Assembly (NCBI GenBank): GCA_002403375.1
Contig: DHHQ01000017.1
Coordinates: 1-43,383, forward strand
Source: Thiobacillus denitrificans
GTDB taxonomy: Bacteria > Pseudomonadota > Gammaproteobacteria > Burkholderiales > Thiobacillaceae
Direction: 5' to 3'
Length of the DNA: 43,383 nt
Shown here: positions 17,444 to 25,549 of the stretch, in pieces
Position numbering within the stretch: the first letter of the stretch is position 1
Layout: each line of letters begins with the position of its first letter
Made by a program: the position numbers and the translations under genes
Notes under the pieces: model-generated
What the model was told of the DNA's origin: nothing
Databases searched by the model: none
Seen by the model: the letters and a program-made list of their open reading frames with translations, nothing else

Positions 17444-18667
17444 TCATGCAGCGATCTCCTCTGGCAGTATGATGCCAGAGACGTCGAGCTGGCCGGACAT
17501 CAGCCTGGGCAGGAGCAGGTCTCGGGCTTCCATGAGCTGCCAGACTTGCTTATCGAGCGTGTTGATCTGGTCGTCGATCATGCTTGCTAGCCGATTGAAT
17601 TCCGATGCGATGGCAGCTGAGGGTTGCAGCAGTGGCTGGGCGAAGAGCTCTTTCTTGCCTACCGAGTTGAAGATCGCACCGCCACCGATCATGTCTTCCT
17701 GAACGAACAGTGCCTTGAGTTGATAAAGCAGCAGGGACTGATGGCTTGTGCGGCTGCGAATGGCGGACAGGCCTCGCCCGATCGCAATCCTGTCACGGGT
17801 CAGATTTAGCCTTCCAACAGGTGCACGCACGCTGCACAGGATGTCGCCGGCTTCCGCAACGCGGGTGGCTTGCGTGGTGAAAGTTTCGTGGTTGACATAG
17901 CGAAACCCAAAGTTCGTGACGCCTTGGTGAAACGGCAAGCCTTCCCCGTCTACGTTGTAGAACTTGGACTCGGGGCTCTGCCCCATCACGATGCCCGCAA
18001 GATCGCCGAGCGTGCACTTTTCCCAGCCCTTGGGTACGCCACTCATGACTGACGTGGACGCGTGGCCGGGAAAGCGCAGGTTCACGAACCACTCGCGGTA
18101 CAGGCGGCGGGCGGCATCCTCGAGCAGCTGGATGCGGCGCTGATTGATGGCGATCAGGTCATCATAATCGGCCAAGATTCTGCCAATTCGTCGTTGCTCG
18201 TCGAGTGGAGGGCAGGGAATTAGTAGGGTTCCTGCGTCACCGACCTTGACGTGAGGAACCGTCGCTCCAAACGCGCGACCCTGTAGACGGCCTTGCACTT
18301 CCGCGGACTGGAGGACGTACGACAAGTAGTTCCAGTCGAGAAGCTCCGCGTTAGGGCGGTAGTGGAACAAACGCTGGCCAAGAAAGATATTCTCCTCGTC
18401 GCCAAACGTGCACCGGCCAACCTCACCCACCGGTGCTTCTCGTGTGAGCACTACATCACCGTAGCGAGGGCGGGATCGACGCGTCCATTTCTCAAAGGTG
18501 TCCTTGGACACGTAGCGCACGTCGTCGACGTCAATGAAACCGCCCTTCACATTGGTGGTTCTTATCATTTTGTAAGGCGTTGGACCGTCCACGACCGGCG
18601 CGGTCTTGTTCACGCAGTCAATGGCGAATTCGCATAGTTCCGACACTGGGCGCAAAGGCCATCTCAT
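17444..18667 (-). CDS. hsdS: Type I restriction specificity subunit (HsdS)
   Basis: HsdS gives the two-part DNA target of the type I enzyme. The protein has 407 residues with two target recognition domains: one at about residues 1-155, ending in IPCPPLDEQRRIGRIL, and a second from the GWEKCTLGDL start to the C-terminus. Each is followed by a conserved helix of the coiled-coil spacer (DDLIAINQRRIQLLEDAARRL; IDDQINTLDKQVWQLMEA). The recognition sequence cannot be read from the protein. Its ATG overlaps the hsdM stop in ATGA (18664-18667), so the two are translationally coupled. Confidence 0.95.
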   Translation of the reverse strand: MRWPLRPVSELCEFAIDCVNKTAPVVDGPTPYKMIRTTNVKGGFIDVDDVRYVSKDTFEKWTRRSRPRYGDVVLTREAPVGEVGRCTFGDEENIFLGQRLFHYRPNAELLDWNYLSYVLQSAEVQGRLQGRAFGATVPHVKVGDAGTLLIPCPPLDEQRRIGRILADYDDLIAINQRRIQLLEDAARRLYREWFVNLRFPGHASTSVMSGVPKGWEKCTLGDLAGIVMGQSPESKFYNVDGEGLPFHQGVTNFGFRYVNHETFTTQATRVAEAGDILCSVRAPVGRLNLTRDRIAIGRGLSAIRSRTSHQSLLLYQLKALFVQEDMIGGGAIFNSVGKKELFAQPLLQPSAAIASEFNRLASMIDDQINTLDKQVWQLMEARDLLLPRLMSGQLDVSGIILPEEIAA

Positions 18668-20841
18668 GCAAGAAGCTCCTCCAAGCCGCTGTTGATACGG
18701 GTGGCCAGCTCAACGGCCTTATCGTTCAACTCTGCCAGCTCGTCGCGAATCTCGTGCAGCTTCTCCGCGAAGTCGTCCTCATCCTCCTCGCCGGCAGGGG
18801 CGACCCCTACGTAACGCCCGGGCGTCAGCGAGTAGTCGTTGGCGGCGATCTCGTCGGTCGTCACGGCCTTGCACAGACCGGGCACTTCGCCGAATACCGC
18901 CTCGGGGAAGCGGCTGTGCAGCCAGTGCACCTGATGGATGAAGTACGCGGTCTGCTTCAGCGCTTCGAGCACCTTATCGCGCGCGGTCGGGGCTTCGTTC
19001 TTCTTGTCGTCGGCCGCGAGCAGCGCGCGCTTGGCCTCGCGGGCAGCCTTGCTGTCGAAAGCCTCGGACAGGCGGGGGCGCAGGGTCTTCTCTGCCGTGC
19101 CCAGCAGCTTCAGCCACAGCTTGTGACGCGACTCCAGGGTTTTGCTGCCGGTCTTGAGTTGCGGGGCCAGGCCATCGAACGTGGCCTGAAGCGTGCGCTG
19201 TCCGGCATGGCTGGCCAGGTCCGCAGCTGCGATGGCGTCACGGGCTTCCTTGCACGCCGCCAGCAGGGCTGCGATGGCAGCGATCGTGTCCGACTCCCCG
19301 TTCGCCGCCGTAACCTCGGCCTTGAAGGCATCGAGTGTTGACTGGGGGATGTGAGCCTCTTCGGGCTGGTCGGCGTTCAGCTCGGCGAGCGTTGCGTCGG
19401 TCGCGAATCGCGTGAGCAGGCTGGATAGCTTGCCCACCGCAGCGCTATCGGCCTCGATGCGTCGCGGCACTTCGGCCAGCCACCGGTCGACCTGCTGCTG
19501 GTACCGGGCCACCAGCCCGACGAACTTGTCCTGCTCGCCCCGATAGAGCCAGACGACGGCACTGAGGTTGGCCAGCTGCTCCTCGGTGAAGACGTGCGAG
19601 CGCGGCGACACCACGTGGTAGACGTTGCGGGCGTCGAGCATCAGCACCTTGTCCTTCAGGGCGTCGGGCTTGCCCTTGTCGAAGAACCACAGGGTGCAGG
19701 GCAGGCTGCGCGTGTAGAAGAACTTGTTGCCGATGGCCATCATCACATCGACATGGCCGGTCTTGACCAGCTGTTCGCGGATGTCGCGGTCCTTGTTGCC
19801 GGCATCCGACGCGCTGGACGCCATGACGAAGCCGGCGCGGCCCGTTTCGTTCAGGTAGGCGTAGAAATACTGGATCCACAGGCTGTTGGCGTTGGAGATC
19901 GCGCCTGTCTTGGCGTTGGTGCCGGGCAGCCCGAAGGGCAGGCGTCCGGCGGGGTCGGCCTGGGGGGTGACCTTCTTGGTGTCGACGCCGTCCACGTTGA
20001 ACGGCGGGTTGGCCATCACGAAGTCGCACTGGGCGATCAGATGCTCCGCCTGGTCGTAGAAGGTGTTGCCCTGGCGGATGTTGGAGGCGTCCAGCCCATG
20101 GACCACCAGGTTCATGCGCGCGAGCTTGGTGTTGGTGTCCGACTTCTCCTGGCCGTGGAAGGTGACGAGGTCGTTGGCCACCTGGTGGCGCACGTCCTCG
20201 ATGAAGTGACCGGTCTGCACGAACATGCCGGCGGAACCACAGGCGGGGTCGAACACCAGACCGTGGTCCGGCTCGATCACATTCACGATCATCCGGACCA
20301 GCGAGGGCGGCGTGAAGAACTCGCCGCCTTCCTGGGCGCCGCTCTGGGCGAAGTTGTTCAGGAAGTATTCGTAAATGCGCCCGAACACATCGCCGGTAGC
20401 GGCCTTGATGGCCGGGCGGTCGAAAATCTTGACCAAGTCAGCGAGAAGATCGGGCTCGAAGGCCGCATAGCCACGTGGGAGCGCGCCCTTGAGCACTTCG
20501 TAATCCGCCTCGATCGCGTCCATGGCGGCATCAATGGTCGCGCCGACTTTTGCCCCTTGCGGCAGGCTGGCGATGCGGTCAAAGCGCGCCTCTTCGGGCA
20601 GGTAGATAGCGGCCTTGCCCTGAAAGCCGAGCTTGATAAGTTCCTCGCGCTGGGTGGCAGGCACCTGCGCCGGGATGTCGGCCTCGATCTCGGGCAGATA
20701 GGCCTTGAAGCGGTTGTCAGCGTGGCGCAGGAAGATCAGCCCCAGCACCGGCATCGAGTATTCAGCGGCGGTCAGCTTGGAATTGGCGCGGAGCTGGTCA
20801 GCGGCCTCCCACAGTTCGTTTTCTAGTTGTTGGACGTTCAT
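18664..20841 (-). CDS. hsdM: Type I DNA N6-adenine methyltransferase subunit (HsdM)
   Basis: HsdM methylates adenine in the target chosen by HsdS, using S-adenosylmethionine. Starting at the ATG at 20841 (MNVQQLENELWEAADQLR, a typical HsdM beginning) it has 725 residues. Motif I (DPACGSAGMF) binds the cofactor and motif IV is NPPF. The frame extends upstream to 20943, but the family start is at 20841. The protein is about 200 residues longer than short HsdM forms because of a helical C-terminal extension. The promoter region contains a 20-bp perfect palindrome. It is the first gene of hsdM-hsdS-hsdR. Confidence 0.95.
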   Translation of the reverse strand: MNVQQLENELWEAADQLRANSKLTAAEYSMPVLGLIFLRHADNRFKAYLPEIEADIPAQVPATQREELIKLGFQGKAAIYLPEEARFDRIASLPQGAKVGATIDAAMDAIEADYEVLKGALPRGYAAFEPDLLADLVKIFDRPAIKAATGDVFGRIYEYFLNNFAQSGAQEGGEFFTPPSLVRMIVNVIEPDHGLVFDPACGSAGMFVQTGHFIEDVRHQVANDLVTFHGQEKSDTNTKLARMNLVVHGLDASNIRQGNTFYDQAEHLIAQCDFVMANPPFNVDGVDTKKVTPQADPAGRLPFGLPGTNAKTGAISNANSLWIQYFYAYLNETGRAGFVMASSASDAGNKDRDIREQLVKTGHVDVMMAIGNKFFYTRSLPCTLWFFDKGKPDALKDKVLMLDARNVYHVVSPRSHVFTEEQLANLSAVVWLYRGEQDKFVGLVARYQQQVDRWLAEVPRRIEADSAAVGKLSSLLTRFATDATLAELNADQPEEAHIPQSTLDAFKAEVTAANGESDTIAAIAALLAACKEARDAIAAADLASHAGQRTLQATFDGLAPQLKTGSKTLESRHKLWLKLLGTAEKTLRPRLSEAFDSKAAREAKRALLAADDKKNEAPTARDKVLEALKQTAYFIHQVHWLHSRFPEAVFGEVPGLCKAVTTDEIAANDYSLTPGRYVGVAPAGEEDEDDFAEKLHEIRDELAELNDKAVELATRINSGLEELLA

Positions 20842-20854
20842 GGGGCGATTATCG

Positions 20855-20874
20855 CGCAGCACAGCTGTGCTGCG
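20855..20874. promoter_or_regulatory. 20-bp perfect palindrome upstream of hsdM (candidate operator)
   Basis: CGCAGCACAG followed directly by its reverse complement makes a gap-free palindrome 13 bp before the hsdM ATG. It would sit over the start of transcription or in a very short leader, a good place for a repressor of the restriction operon. No controller protein gene is adjacent. Confidence 0.5.
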
Positions 20875-21100
20875 TGTTGCTATCGTTGTCCTTCCATGGG
20901 GAAGGCGCGCCGGTGAGGGCCCCGAGATCGGAAATAACACCACCCAAGCGAACCTGTTTGAAGTTGCGTTCTACCGGTGAACATTCCGCGTGCAGGTGTC
21001 ACGGATTTATCGGTCGCGGACCTATACAGTTGCTAAATCTAAATACTTGTTTTTACACAAGTTTGTCGTTCATGCTCCTGTTTTTTGGAGGGGGGCAGAG

Positions 21101-21553
21101 ATGGACGAACAAGGCAATGTCACTAACCTGCGGGACTTCATCCCCAAATCCGTGGACGACATCATCCGTGCGCACCGCGATGAGTGCCAGCTGACCTGGG
21201 CGACAAGCGAGGAACTTGAGCGCCGCAAGGGAGATCTTCAGAACGCCGACCGGGCCGTTCGAAGCACCCTCTGCAACTGGAACGTCCTGATGTTTCGCCT
21301 GATCCGCCAAGGGTGGGCGATGTCCGCGCACTTTCTCGTGGGGACGGTGCAGGATAGTCGGCAGCCGTGGGTTACCTCTGCTGTGGAAGCAGTGGACTTG
21401 GGGGCGGGGCTCGTTAAGACCAAGAACTCGCTCTACCGGATTGTCGGTCCCCGTGACCCCGAACCTGACATGCACACGTTGATTCACATATGCGTGTGGC
21501 TGCACAGCCGCGGCCTCGGGCCGTACTTTGGCGTCCCGGGCTTTTTCTACTGA
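21101..21553 (+). CDS. Unknown 150-residue protein divergent from hsdM
   Basis: I do not recognise this family. The ATG at 21101 was chosen because GGAGG with a purine tract stands about eight bases before it; the frame is open from 20990 but without a signal there. The N-terminal part (DFIPKSVDDIIRAHRDE, then LERRKGDLQNADRAVRSTL) is predicted helical. The C-terminal part carries a compact pattern, TSAVEAVDLGAGLVKTKNSL followed by YRIVGPRD, that looks like a small beta-rich domain with conserved T-x-NS-x-Y-x-x-x-G. It lies between the hsd operon and the PRTase-CE/NADAR pair, is read on the plus strand, and could be a restriction accessory factor or a separate orphan. Confidence 0.65.
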   Translation: MDEQGNVTNLRDFIPKSVDDIIRAHRDECQLTWATSEELERRKGDLQNADRAVRSTLCNWNVLMFRLIRQGWAMSAHFLVGTVQDSRQPWVTSAVEAVDLGAGLVKTKNSLYRIVGPRDPEPDMHTLIHICVWLHSRGLGPYFGVPGFFY

Positions 21554-21829
21554 TCGCCATGTTGAACATTACGGTACCGATCATCCCGCACGGATGCCAT
21601 TAATAACGGGCCCGACCCTGAAGAGCCAGTCGAGATGTAAACCGCAATCGTCCGGTTTTCGGCCTTTTCGGACGGTCAAATACTTCTCAGTAGCGGGCCG
21701 CTATCGGCCAAGCAGACTGGACCACTTGCCCTCAAAGCGCACAATCGGTTGTTCTGCGGGTAAGCTGACGGCGTTTCTTGGCGCGGCCACCCGTAAAACC
21801 CGACCTTAATTTTTTATTTGAGATACTGG

Positions 21830-22873
21830 ATGAGCGAACGTGATGACCTGCTCGCTTCCGTCGCGAACGAGATCAGGACCTACCGAAAAGGGGACCTCCC
21901 CGAACCGACGCCGGATCACGTCGATCGTTGGCTTCATCAGTTCACGCCCGCTCAGCAGTTGCCGTTCCTGCGCGAGTTTGACCATGTCATCAAGCAGACC
22001 TTCATCACTCGAAAGAATGTGAAGGACTTCCTACGCCACCTCGTTACCAACCAGAAACTGGCCGGGGACGACCCCACGGCGTACTGGTCGTCCGCGAACT
22101 TTTTGAGCATCCAGCAGAACGGGCAGAGCCAGAAGGAGATGCTAAAACTCTTCTCGAAGTGCCTTGAGGACGAGTGTGGCCTCGACTTGGATGACTGTGG
22201 AGAGGACGGCGGAGACTTCATCTACCTCGACGACGTGATGTTCAGCGGCAACCGCGTGGGCAATGACCTTGAGCCGTGGATTGTCAATGATGCGCCCCAG
22301 TCGGCCACGGTTCACGTCATCGTTGCGGCTTACCACACACTGGGTCAGTTTCTCGTCGAGCGTAAGCTCAACGGAGTCATAGCGAAGTCAGGCAAGAAGA
22401 TCGCCATCGAATACTGGCGAGTTCTCACGGTCGAAAACCAGAAGGCACACAAAAATAGCTCAGGGGTGCTCTGGCCCACGGCAGTGCCAAACGTGGCCGA
22501 GATTCAAGCCTACATGGCTCTGCCGTCGAGATTCCCCTTCGAGCCGCGACAACCCAGCGCGAGGCCTATCGAGCCGTTCTCGTCGGAGGCCGGGCGTCAG
22601 GTCTTGGAGAGCGAATTCCTCATCGCCGGCGCCAAGATTAGGGCCATGAGCGAGAACCCGAAGCAATCCATGCGCCCACTCGGCTTTAGCCCATTCGGCG
22701 TGGGCTTTGGCTCGATGATTGCCACGTATCGGAATTGTCCGAACAACTGTCCGCTTGCCATGTGGTGGGGAGACCCTGAGGCGACTTCGGGTGCCCTGCA
22801 CTGGTATCCATTGCTACAGCGGGAAACCTACTCGTCTGCGGGAAACATCTTCGATGACCTCATGGCGCTCTAA
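21830..22873 (+). CDS. PRTase-CE-type phosphoribosyltransferase-like conflict protein
   Basis: Protein of 347 residues. A phosphoribosyltransferase-type signature, FIYLDDVMFSGNR, lies at about residues 130-142; in PRTases this hydrophobic-D-D-x-x-x-S/T-G loop holds PRPP. The arrangement and the neighbour match the PRTase-CE family, described from comparative genomics of bacterial conflict systems, often next to NADAR. Whether it is an active transferase and on what substrate is unknown. The ATG at 21830 is preferred over TTG at 21818; neither has a strong ribosome-binding site. Its last 20 bases overlap the NADAR gene, so the two proteins act together or are at least coexpressed. Confidence 0.82.
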   Translation: MSERDDLLASVANEIRTYRKGDLPEPTPDHVDRWLHQFTPAQQLPFLREFDHVIKQTFITRKNVKDFLRHLVTNQKLAGDDPTAYWSSANFLSIQQNGQSQKEMLKLFSKCLEDECGLDLDDCGEDGGDFIYLDDVMFSGNRVGNDLEPWIVNDAPQSATVHVIVAAYHTLGQFLVERKLNGVIAKSGKKIAIEYWRVLTVENQKAHKNSSGVLWPTAVPNVAEIQAYMALPSRFPFEPRQPSARPIEPFSSEAGRQVLESEFLIAGAKIRAMSENPKQSMRPLGFSPFGVGFGSMIATYRNCPNNCPLAMWWGDPEATSGALHWYPLLQRETYSSAGNIFDDLMAL

Positions 22874-23510
22874 CACCGGCCAAGGCGAGAACTGCCTACT
22901 GCGAACCTATGTTCGTGGCGAGGTGGTCGTTGTCTACAAGACGAAGGAGGACTTCGGCGGCCTTTCGAACATGGCGTCGGGTTTCCCACTACAGATCAAC
23001 GGCGTTCGAATCCTGACGACAGAGGCCCTGTACCAGGCCTGCCGCTTCCCCCACCTACCAGAGGTCCAACGGGAAATCATCGGGCAACACAGCCCGATGA
23101 CCGCCAAGATGAAGAGCAAGCCGCATCGTAAGGACTCAAGGCCAGACTGGGACGATGTCCGGTACAAGATCATGCGCTGGTGCCTCCGCGTGAAGCTCGC
23201 GCAGAACTACGAGGAGTTCGGTCGGCTGCTGCTCGCCACACGCGATCGGCCGATCGTCGAGCAGTCACGCAAGGACGACTATTGGGGCGCCAAGTTGGCG
23301 GATGAGTCCGGTTACACATTGATCGGGCAGAACGTCCTAGGCAGGCTCCTGATGGAGTTGCGGGAGAAGCTCAAGGATGATGCGGAGGGCGTGCTAAAGA
23401 CGGTGCCTCCGCTCGGCATTCCCGACTTCCTGCTGTTGGGCAAGCCAATCGAGATGGTCACGGCGATAAACTCAGGTAACGGTCAGAAGCGGCAACCCGC
23501 GCTGTTTTAG
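22854..23510 (+). CDS. NADAR-domain (YbiA-like) protein
   Basis: Protein of 218 residues if it starts at the ATG at 22854, inside the end of the PRTase-CE gene (a GTG further on is possible). The NADAR domain spans most of it: FGGLSNM, TTEALYQACRFP with Glu57, SPMTAKMKSK, and SRKDDYWGAKL with Asp141-Asp142-x-Trp144-Gly145. NADAR proteins act on N-glycosidic bonds of ADP-ribose or riboside compounds; some remove ADP-ribose from modified guanine in DNA as antitoxins of DarT-like enzymes. With a PRTase-like partner, it may reverse or complete a modification on a nucleotide, nucleic acid or NAD-derived molecule. It is the last gene before the left end. Confidence 0.88.
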   Translation: MTSWRSNTGQGENCLLRTYVRGEVVVVYKTKEDFGGLSNMASGFPLQINGVRILTTEALYQACRFPHLPEVQREIIGQHSPMTAKMKSKPHRKDSRPDWDDVRYKIMRWCLRVKLAQNYEEFGRLLLATRDRPIVEQSRKDDYWGAKLADESGYTLIGQNVLGRLLMELREKLKDDAEGVLKTVPPLGIPDFLLLGKPIEMVTAINSGNGQKRQPALF

Positions 23511-23708
23511 CCGTAGTCCAAGGCAACAAAAGGTGCGCAATGCGCACCCTAAGACTTGAATGTCCGCTTCTCGAAAGCCTGACTGACTGCAACGGGTCGG
23601 TAGCAGCCGTTGCCTCCATCCGCGGCGAAAGGCCGTGCAGGCCGAACAGCTGTCGTTTGTTCGCCAAGGGACAGAGGGCACCATTCGCCTCCGTATTGCG
23701 CCCGCCTC
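23511..23708. other. Gene-free stretch before the left-end sites
   Basis: No gene is supported here. A hairpin, GGTGCGC-AAT-GCGCACC (23532-23548), stands 22 bp after the NADAR stop. It lacks a T-tract, so it may be only a weak transcription stop or an RNA-stabilising end. Confidence 0.45.
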
Positions 23709-23852
23709 CAGTCCAACTTTTATTTGTCACACGGACGTGCAACATGAACGCGGTTGGTCCAACTTATATTGGTCGGTCTTTTTGAGCCATGATTCGACTG
23801 TCCCGTTAAAACAAGCGGTTACGTGATTTTTCAGTCCAGCTTTTATTTGTTC
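23709..23852 (-). repeat. Left-end TnsB-type binding sites (three copies)
   Basis: Three copies of the site, facing inward from the left end, lie at 23832-23852, 23756-23774 and 23709-23728, as complements of GACAAATAAAAGYTGGACTG. They are spaced widely, unlike the right end. Few, separated sites at the left and many at the right is the asymmetric plan of Tn7. Confidence 0.85.
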
Positions 23853-23910
23853 GTTACCACGGCGCGGGCTAACCGCGCAGCGGTCAAGGGCGCAGCCCGG
23901 CCGCAGCCAC

Positions 23911-23946
23911 AAGCCGCGCAAGCACGCGAAATCGGTCACCGTCGAG
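23911..23946 (+). pseudogene. Decayed duplicate of the glmS 3' end
   Basis: In the frame starting at 23911 this reads KPRKHAKSVTVE, ten of twelve residues identical to the end of GlmS (KPRNLAKSVTVE at 1198-1233). Over the 39 bases including the stop codon, 30 are identical. Seven of nine differences fall at third codon positions and six are synonymous. The stop codon is CAA here. The G/C-ending codons match the host style better than those of the current glmS tail. No longer upstream similarity to glmS is seen. Confidence 0.75.
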
Positions 23947-24032
23947 CAAGTCCGCCAATCGCTGCGTGACGTGGTTTGCGCAGTCGCGCAGCGTGCCGAC
24001 ATCGGAGCGGGGGATGGCCCCGCGCAAGGCAA

Positions 24033-24061
24033 AAAAAGCGCGGCTCGATGCCGCGCTTTTT
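24033..24061. terminator. Bidirectional rho-independent terminator
   Basis: AAAAAGCGCGGC-TCGAT-GCCGCGCTTTTT is a perfect stem with A and T tracts on both sides. It ends the minus-strand response-regulator gene (stop at 24080) and would also end plus-strand transcription from the old glmS side. Confidence 0.85.
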
Positions 24062-24079
24062 CTGGGGAGGCGGCGCTGC

Positions 24080-24712
24080 TCAATGCCGCTTTCTGTCTTC
24101 CTTCAGCGCAAGCGTGGCGACCTGCACCCGGTTCCTCAGCCCGAGCTTCTCCATGATGTTGCGCAGGTGGTTGCGCACCGTGTTCTCCGACAGCGTCATC
24201 TTGTAGGCGATCGCCTTGTTCGAGAGCCCTTCCTTGACGTGGTCGACGATTTCCATCTCGCGCGCGGTCAGCGCCGACAGAGCGCTATTGGCGAGTTCGC
24301 CGCGCGCCATCTTCTGCATGATGTTGAGCGGGAAGCTGCTCTGGCCCTCGCACACGCTGCGGATCGCGGCGAGCACCTGGTCGGGGTCGCTCGACTTGAC
24401 GACGTAGCCGTCGACGCCGGACGAGATCGCCTCGGAGATCTCCTCGTCGGAATCGGCGATGGTCAGCATGATCACCTTGATGCCGAGGTCGCGCAGGTCG
24501 GAGACGAGGTCGAGCCCGTCGGCGTCGGGCAGCGAGCGGTCGAGCAGCGCCGCGTCGGCACGGTTGCCGGCCGCCAGCCAGTCGCGCAGCTCGCCGGCGT
24601 TGGCGAGCTGCGCGGTGAGATGCATGTCCGGCTCCTGCTGGATGTAGCCGGCGACGCCCATGCGCAGCAGGGGATGGTCGTCGATCAGGATGATGTTCAA
24701 GGGGGCAGGCAT
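24080..24712 (-). CDS. NarL/FixJ-family response regulator
   Basis: Protein of 210 residues: an N-terminal receiver domain (LIDDHPLLRMGVAGYI with the acidic pair; LLDRSLPDADGLDLV holding the phospho-acceptor region; the conserved Lys in VVKSSDP) and a C-terminal LuxR-type helix-turn-helix (LTAREMEIVDHVKEGLSNKA, then IMEKLGLRNRVQV). It would bind DNA after phosphorylation by a kinase not seen in the window. In the receiver domain the expected phospho-acceptor aspartate is in LLDRS; the following residues are typical. Start is ATG at 24712 (a GTG directly precedes). It is followed by a strong terminator and was the original neighbour of glmS. Confidence 0.92.
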   Translation of the reverse strand: MPAPLNIILIDDHPLLRMGVAGYIQQEPDMHLTAQLANAGELRDWLAAGNRADAALLDRSLPDADGLDLVSDLRDLGIKVIMLTIADSDEEISEAISSGVDGYVVKSSDPDQVLAAIRSVCEGQSSFPLNIMQKMARGELANSALSALTAREMEIVDHVKEGLSNKAIAYKMTLSENTVRNHLRNIMEKLGLRNRVQVATLALKEDRKRH

Positions 24713-24739
24713 CACGTCTCCGCGGAATCGTAGTGGCGT

Positions 24740-25504
24740 TCAGGTCGGCAGGCCGCGCGGCTTGCGGGGCGCCTTCTCGAAGAGCGCATCATAGACCGGA
24801 ATCGGCAGCCATTTCAGCACTTTCGCGGTCCACGCCATCTGCCACGGAATGACGGCATAGGGGCGGCGCCGCGCGATGCAGCGGGCCACCTGCGCGGCGG
24901 CGTCCGCCGCGGCCATGCGGAACGGCATGGGGTAGGGGTTGACGCGGGTCATCGGCGTGTCGATGTAGCCGGGCGCGACCGTCACCACCGCGATTCCGCG
25001 CGCCTTGAGCTCGAGCCGCAGCGCTTCCAGATACACGCTGGCGGCGGCCTTCGACGCCGAATAGGCGCCGCCGCCGGGCAGCCCGCGTACCCCGGCCACG
25101 CTGGAAATGCCGCACAGCACGCCGCCCGCCGCCTGCATCGGCGCGATAAAGGGCTGGAAGGTGTGCACCAGTCCGAGCACGTTGGCGTCCATCACCGCGC
25201 GGAACACCGGGGCGTCGTCGACCGCTTCGGTGAGCGTGCCGACGCTGATGCCTGCGGCGGCGATGACGATATCGGGCGCACCGACCGCGTCGACGAAGGC
25301 TTCGGCGGCCGCCTGCATCGCTTCGGCGTCGCGCACGTCGGCCTGGTAGAGGCGCGCGTCGAGTCCGGCGGCGGTGGCTTGCAGGCCTTCCAGCCGTCGC
25401 CCGGCCAGTCCCAGCCGCGCGCCCTGCGCGCCGTAGTGGCGCGCCAGTGCGGCGCCGAGCCCCGAACTGGCGCCGGTGATGAAGACCTTCAGTGTTTCCT
25501 TCAA
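24740..25504 (-). CDS. SDR-family NAD(P)-dependent oxidoreductase
   Basis: Short-chain dehydrogenase of 254 residues. The N-terminal cofactor motif is TGASSGLG at about residues 10-17, an AAAGIS motif follows near 85-90, then the catalytic serine (GISSVAG) and YSASK (Tyr-x-x-x-Lys). The substrate cannot be told. The start codon is TTG at 25504; no ATG occurs near the N-terminus and the glycine motif needs these residues. It lies 45 bp before dsbA's end and 27 bp from the response regulator, all on the minus strand. Confidence 0.9.
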   Translation of the reverse strand: MKETLKVFITGASSGLGAALARHYGAQGARLGLAGRRLEGLQATAAGLDARLYQADVRDAEAMQAAAEAFVDAVGAPDIVIAAAGISVGTLTEAVDDAPVFRAVMDANVLGLVHTFQPFIAPMQAAGGVLCGISSVAGVRGLPGGGAYSASKAAASVYLEALRLELKARGIAVVTVAPGYIDTPMTRVNPYPMPFRMAAADAAAQVARCIARRRPYAVIPWQMAWTAKVLKWLPIPVYDALFEKAPRKPRGLPT

Positions 25505-25549
25505 GGGACTTGGCGCCTCAATCGCGTGCCGACGATTTCTGGAAGGCGG

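Larger units (their letters stand above)
1262..23859 (+). mobile_element. Tn7-like transposon at attTn7 (glmS), about 22.6 kb, with defence cargo
   Basis: The element is bounded by inverted terminal segments: read inward, the right end is TGGCGCG then GAACAATTAAAAGTTGGAC (from 1262), and the left end is TGGTAAC then GAACAAATAAAAGCTGGAC (from 23859 on the minus strand). The two 19-base cores agree at 17 positions. Each end carries further copies of the site. The right end lies 25 bp past the glmS stop, next to tnsABCD, as in Tn7. Cargo runs from about 7.8 to 23.5 kb. Exact ends are inferred by comparing the two termini: Tn7 itself begins TGT, here TGG, and no perfect 5-bp target duplication was found (GCGGC before the right end, CGGCG after the left end). 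Confidence 0.9.

Noticed and set aside
1237..24079. Integrase or prophage origin of the island
   Set aside because: No tyrosine or serine recombinase or phage gene was seen; the TnsABCD operon and the terminal sites explain the island. The glmS relic still leaves room for an older event.
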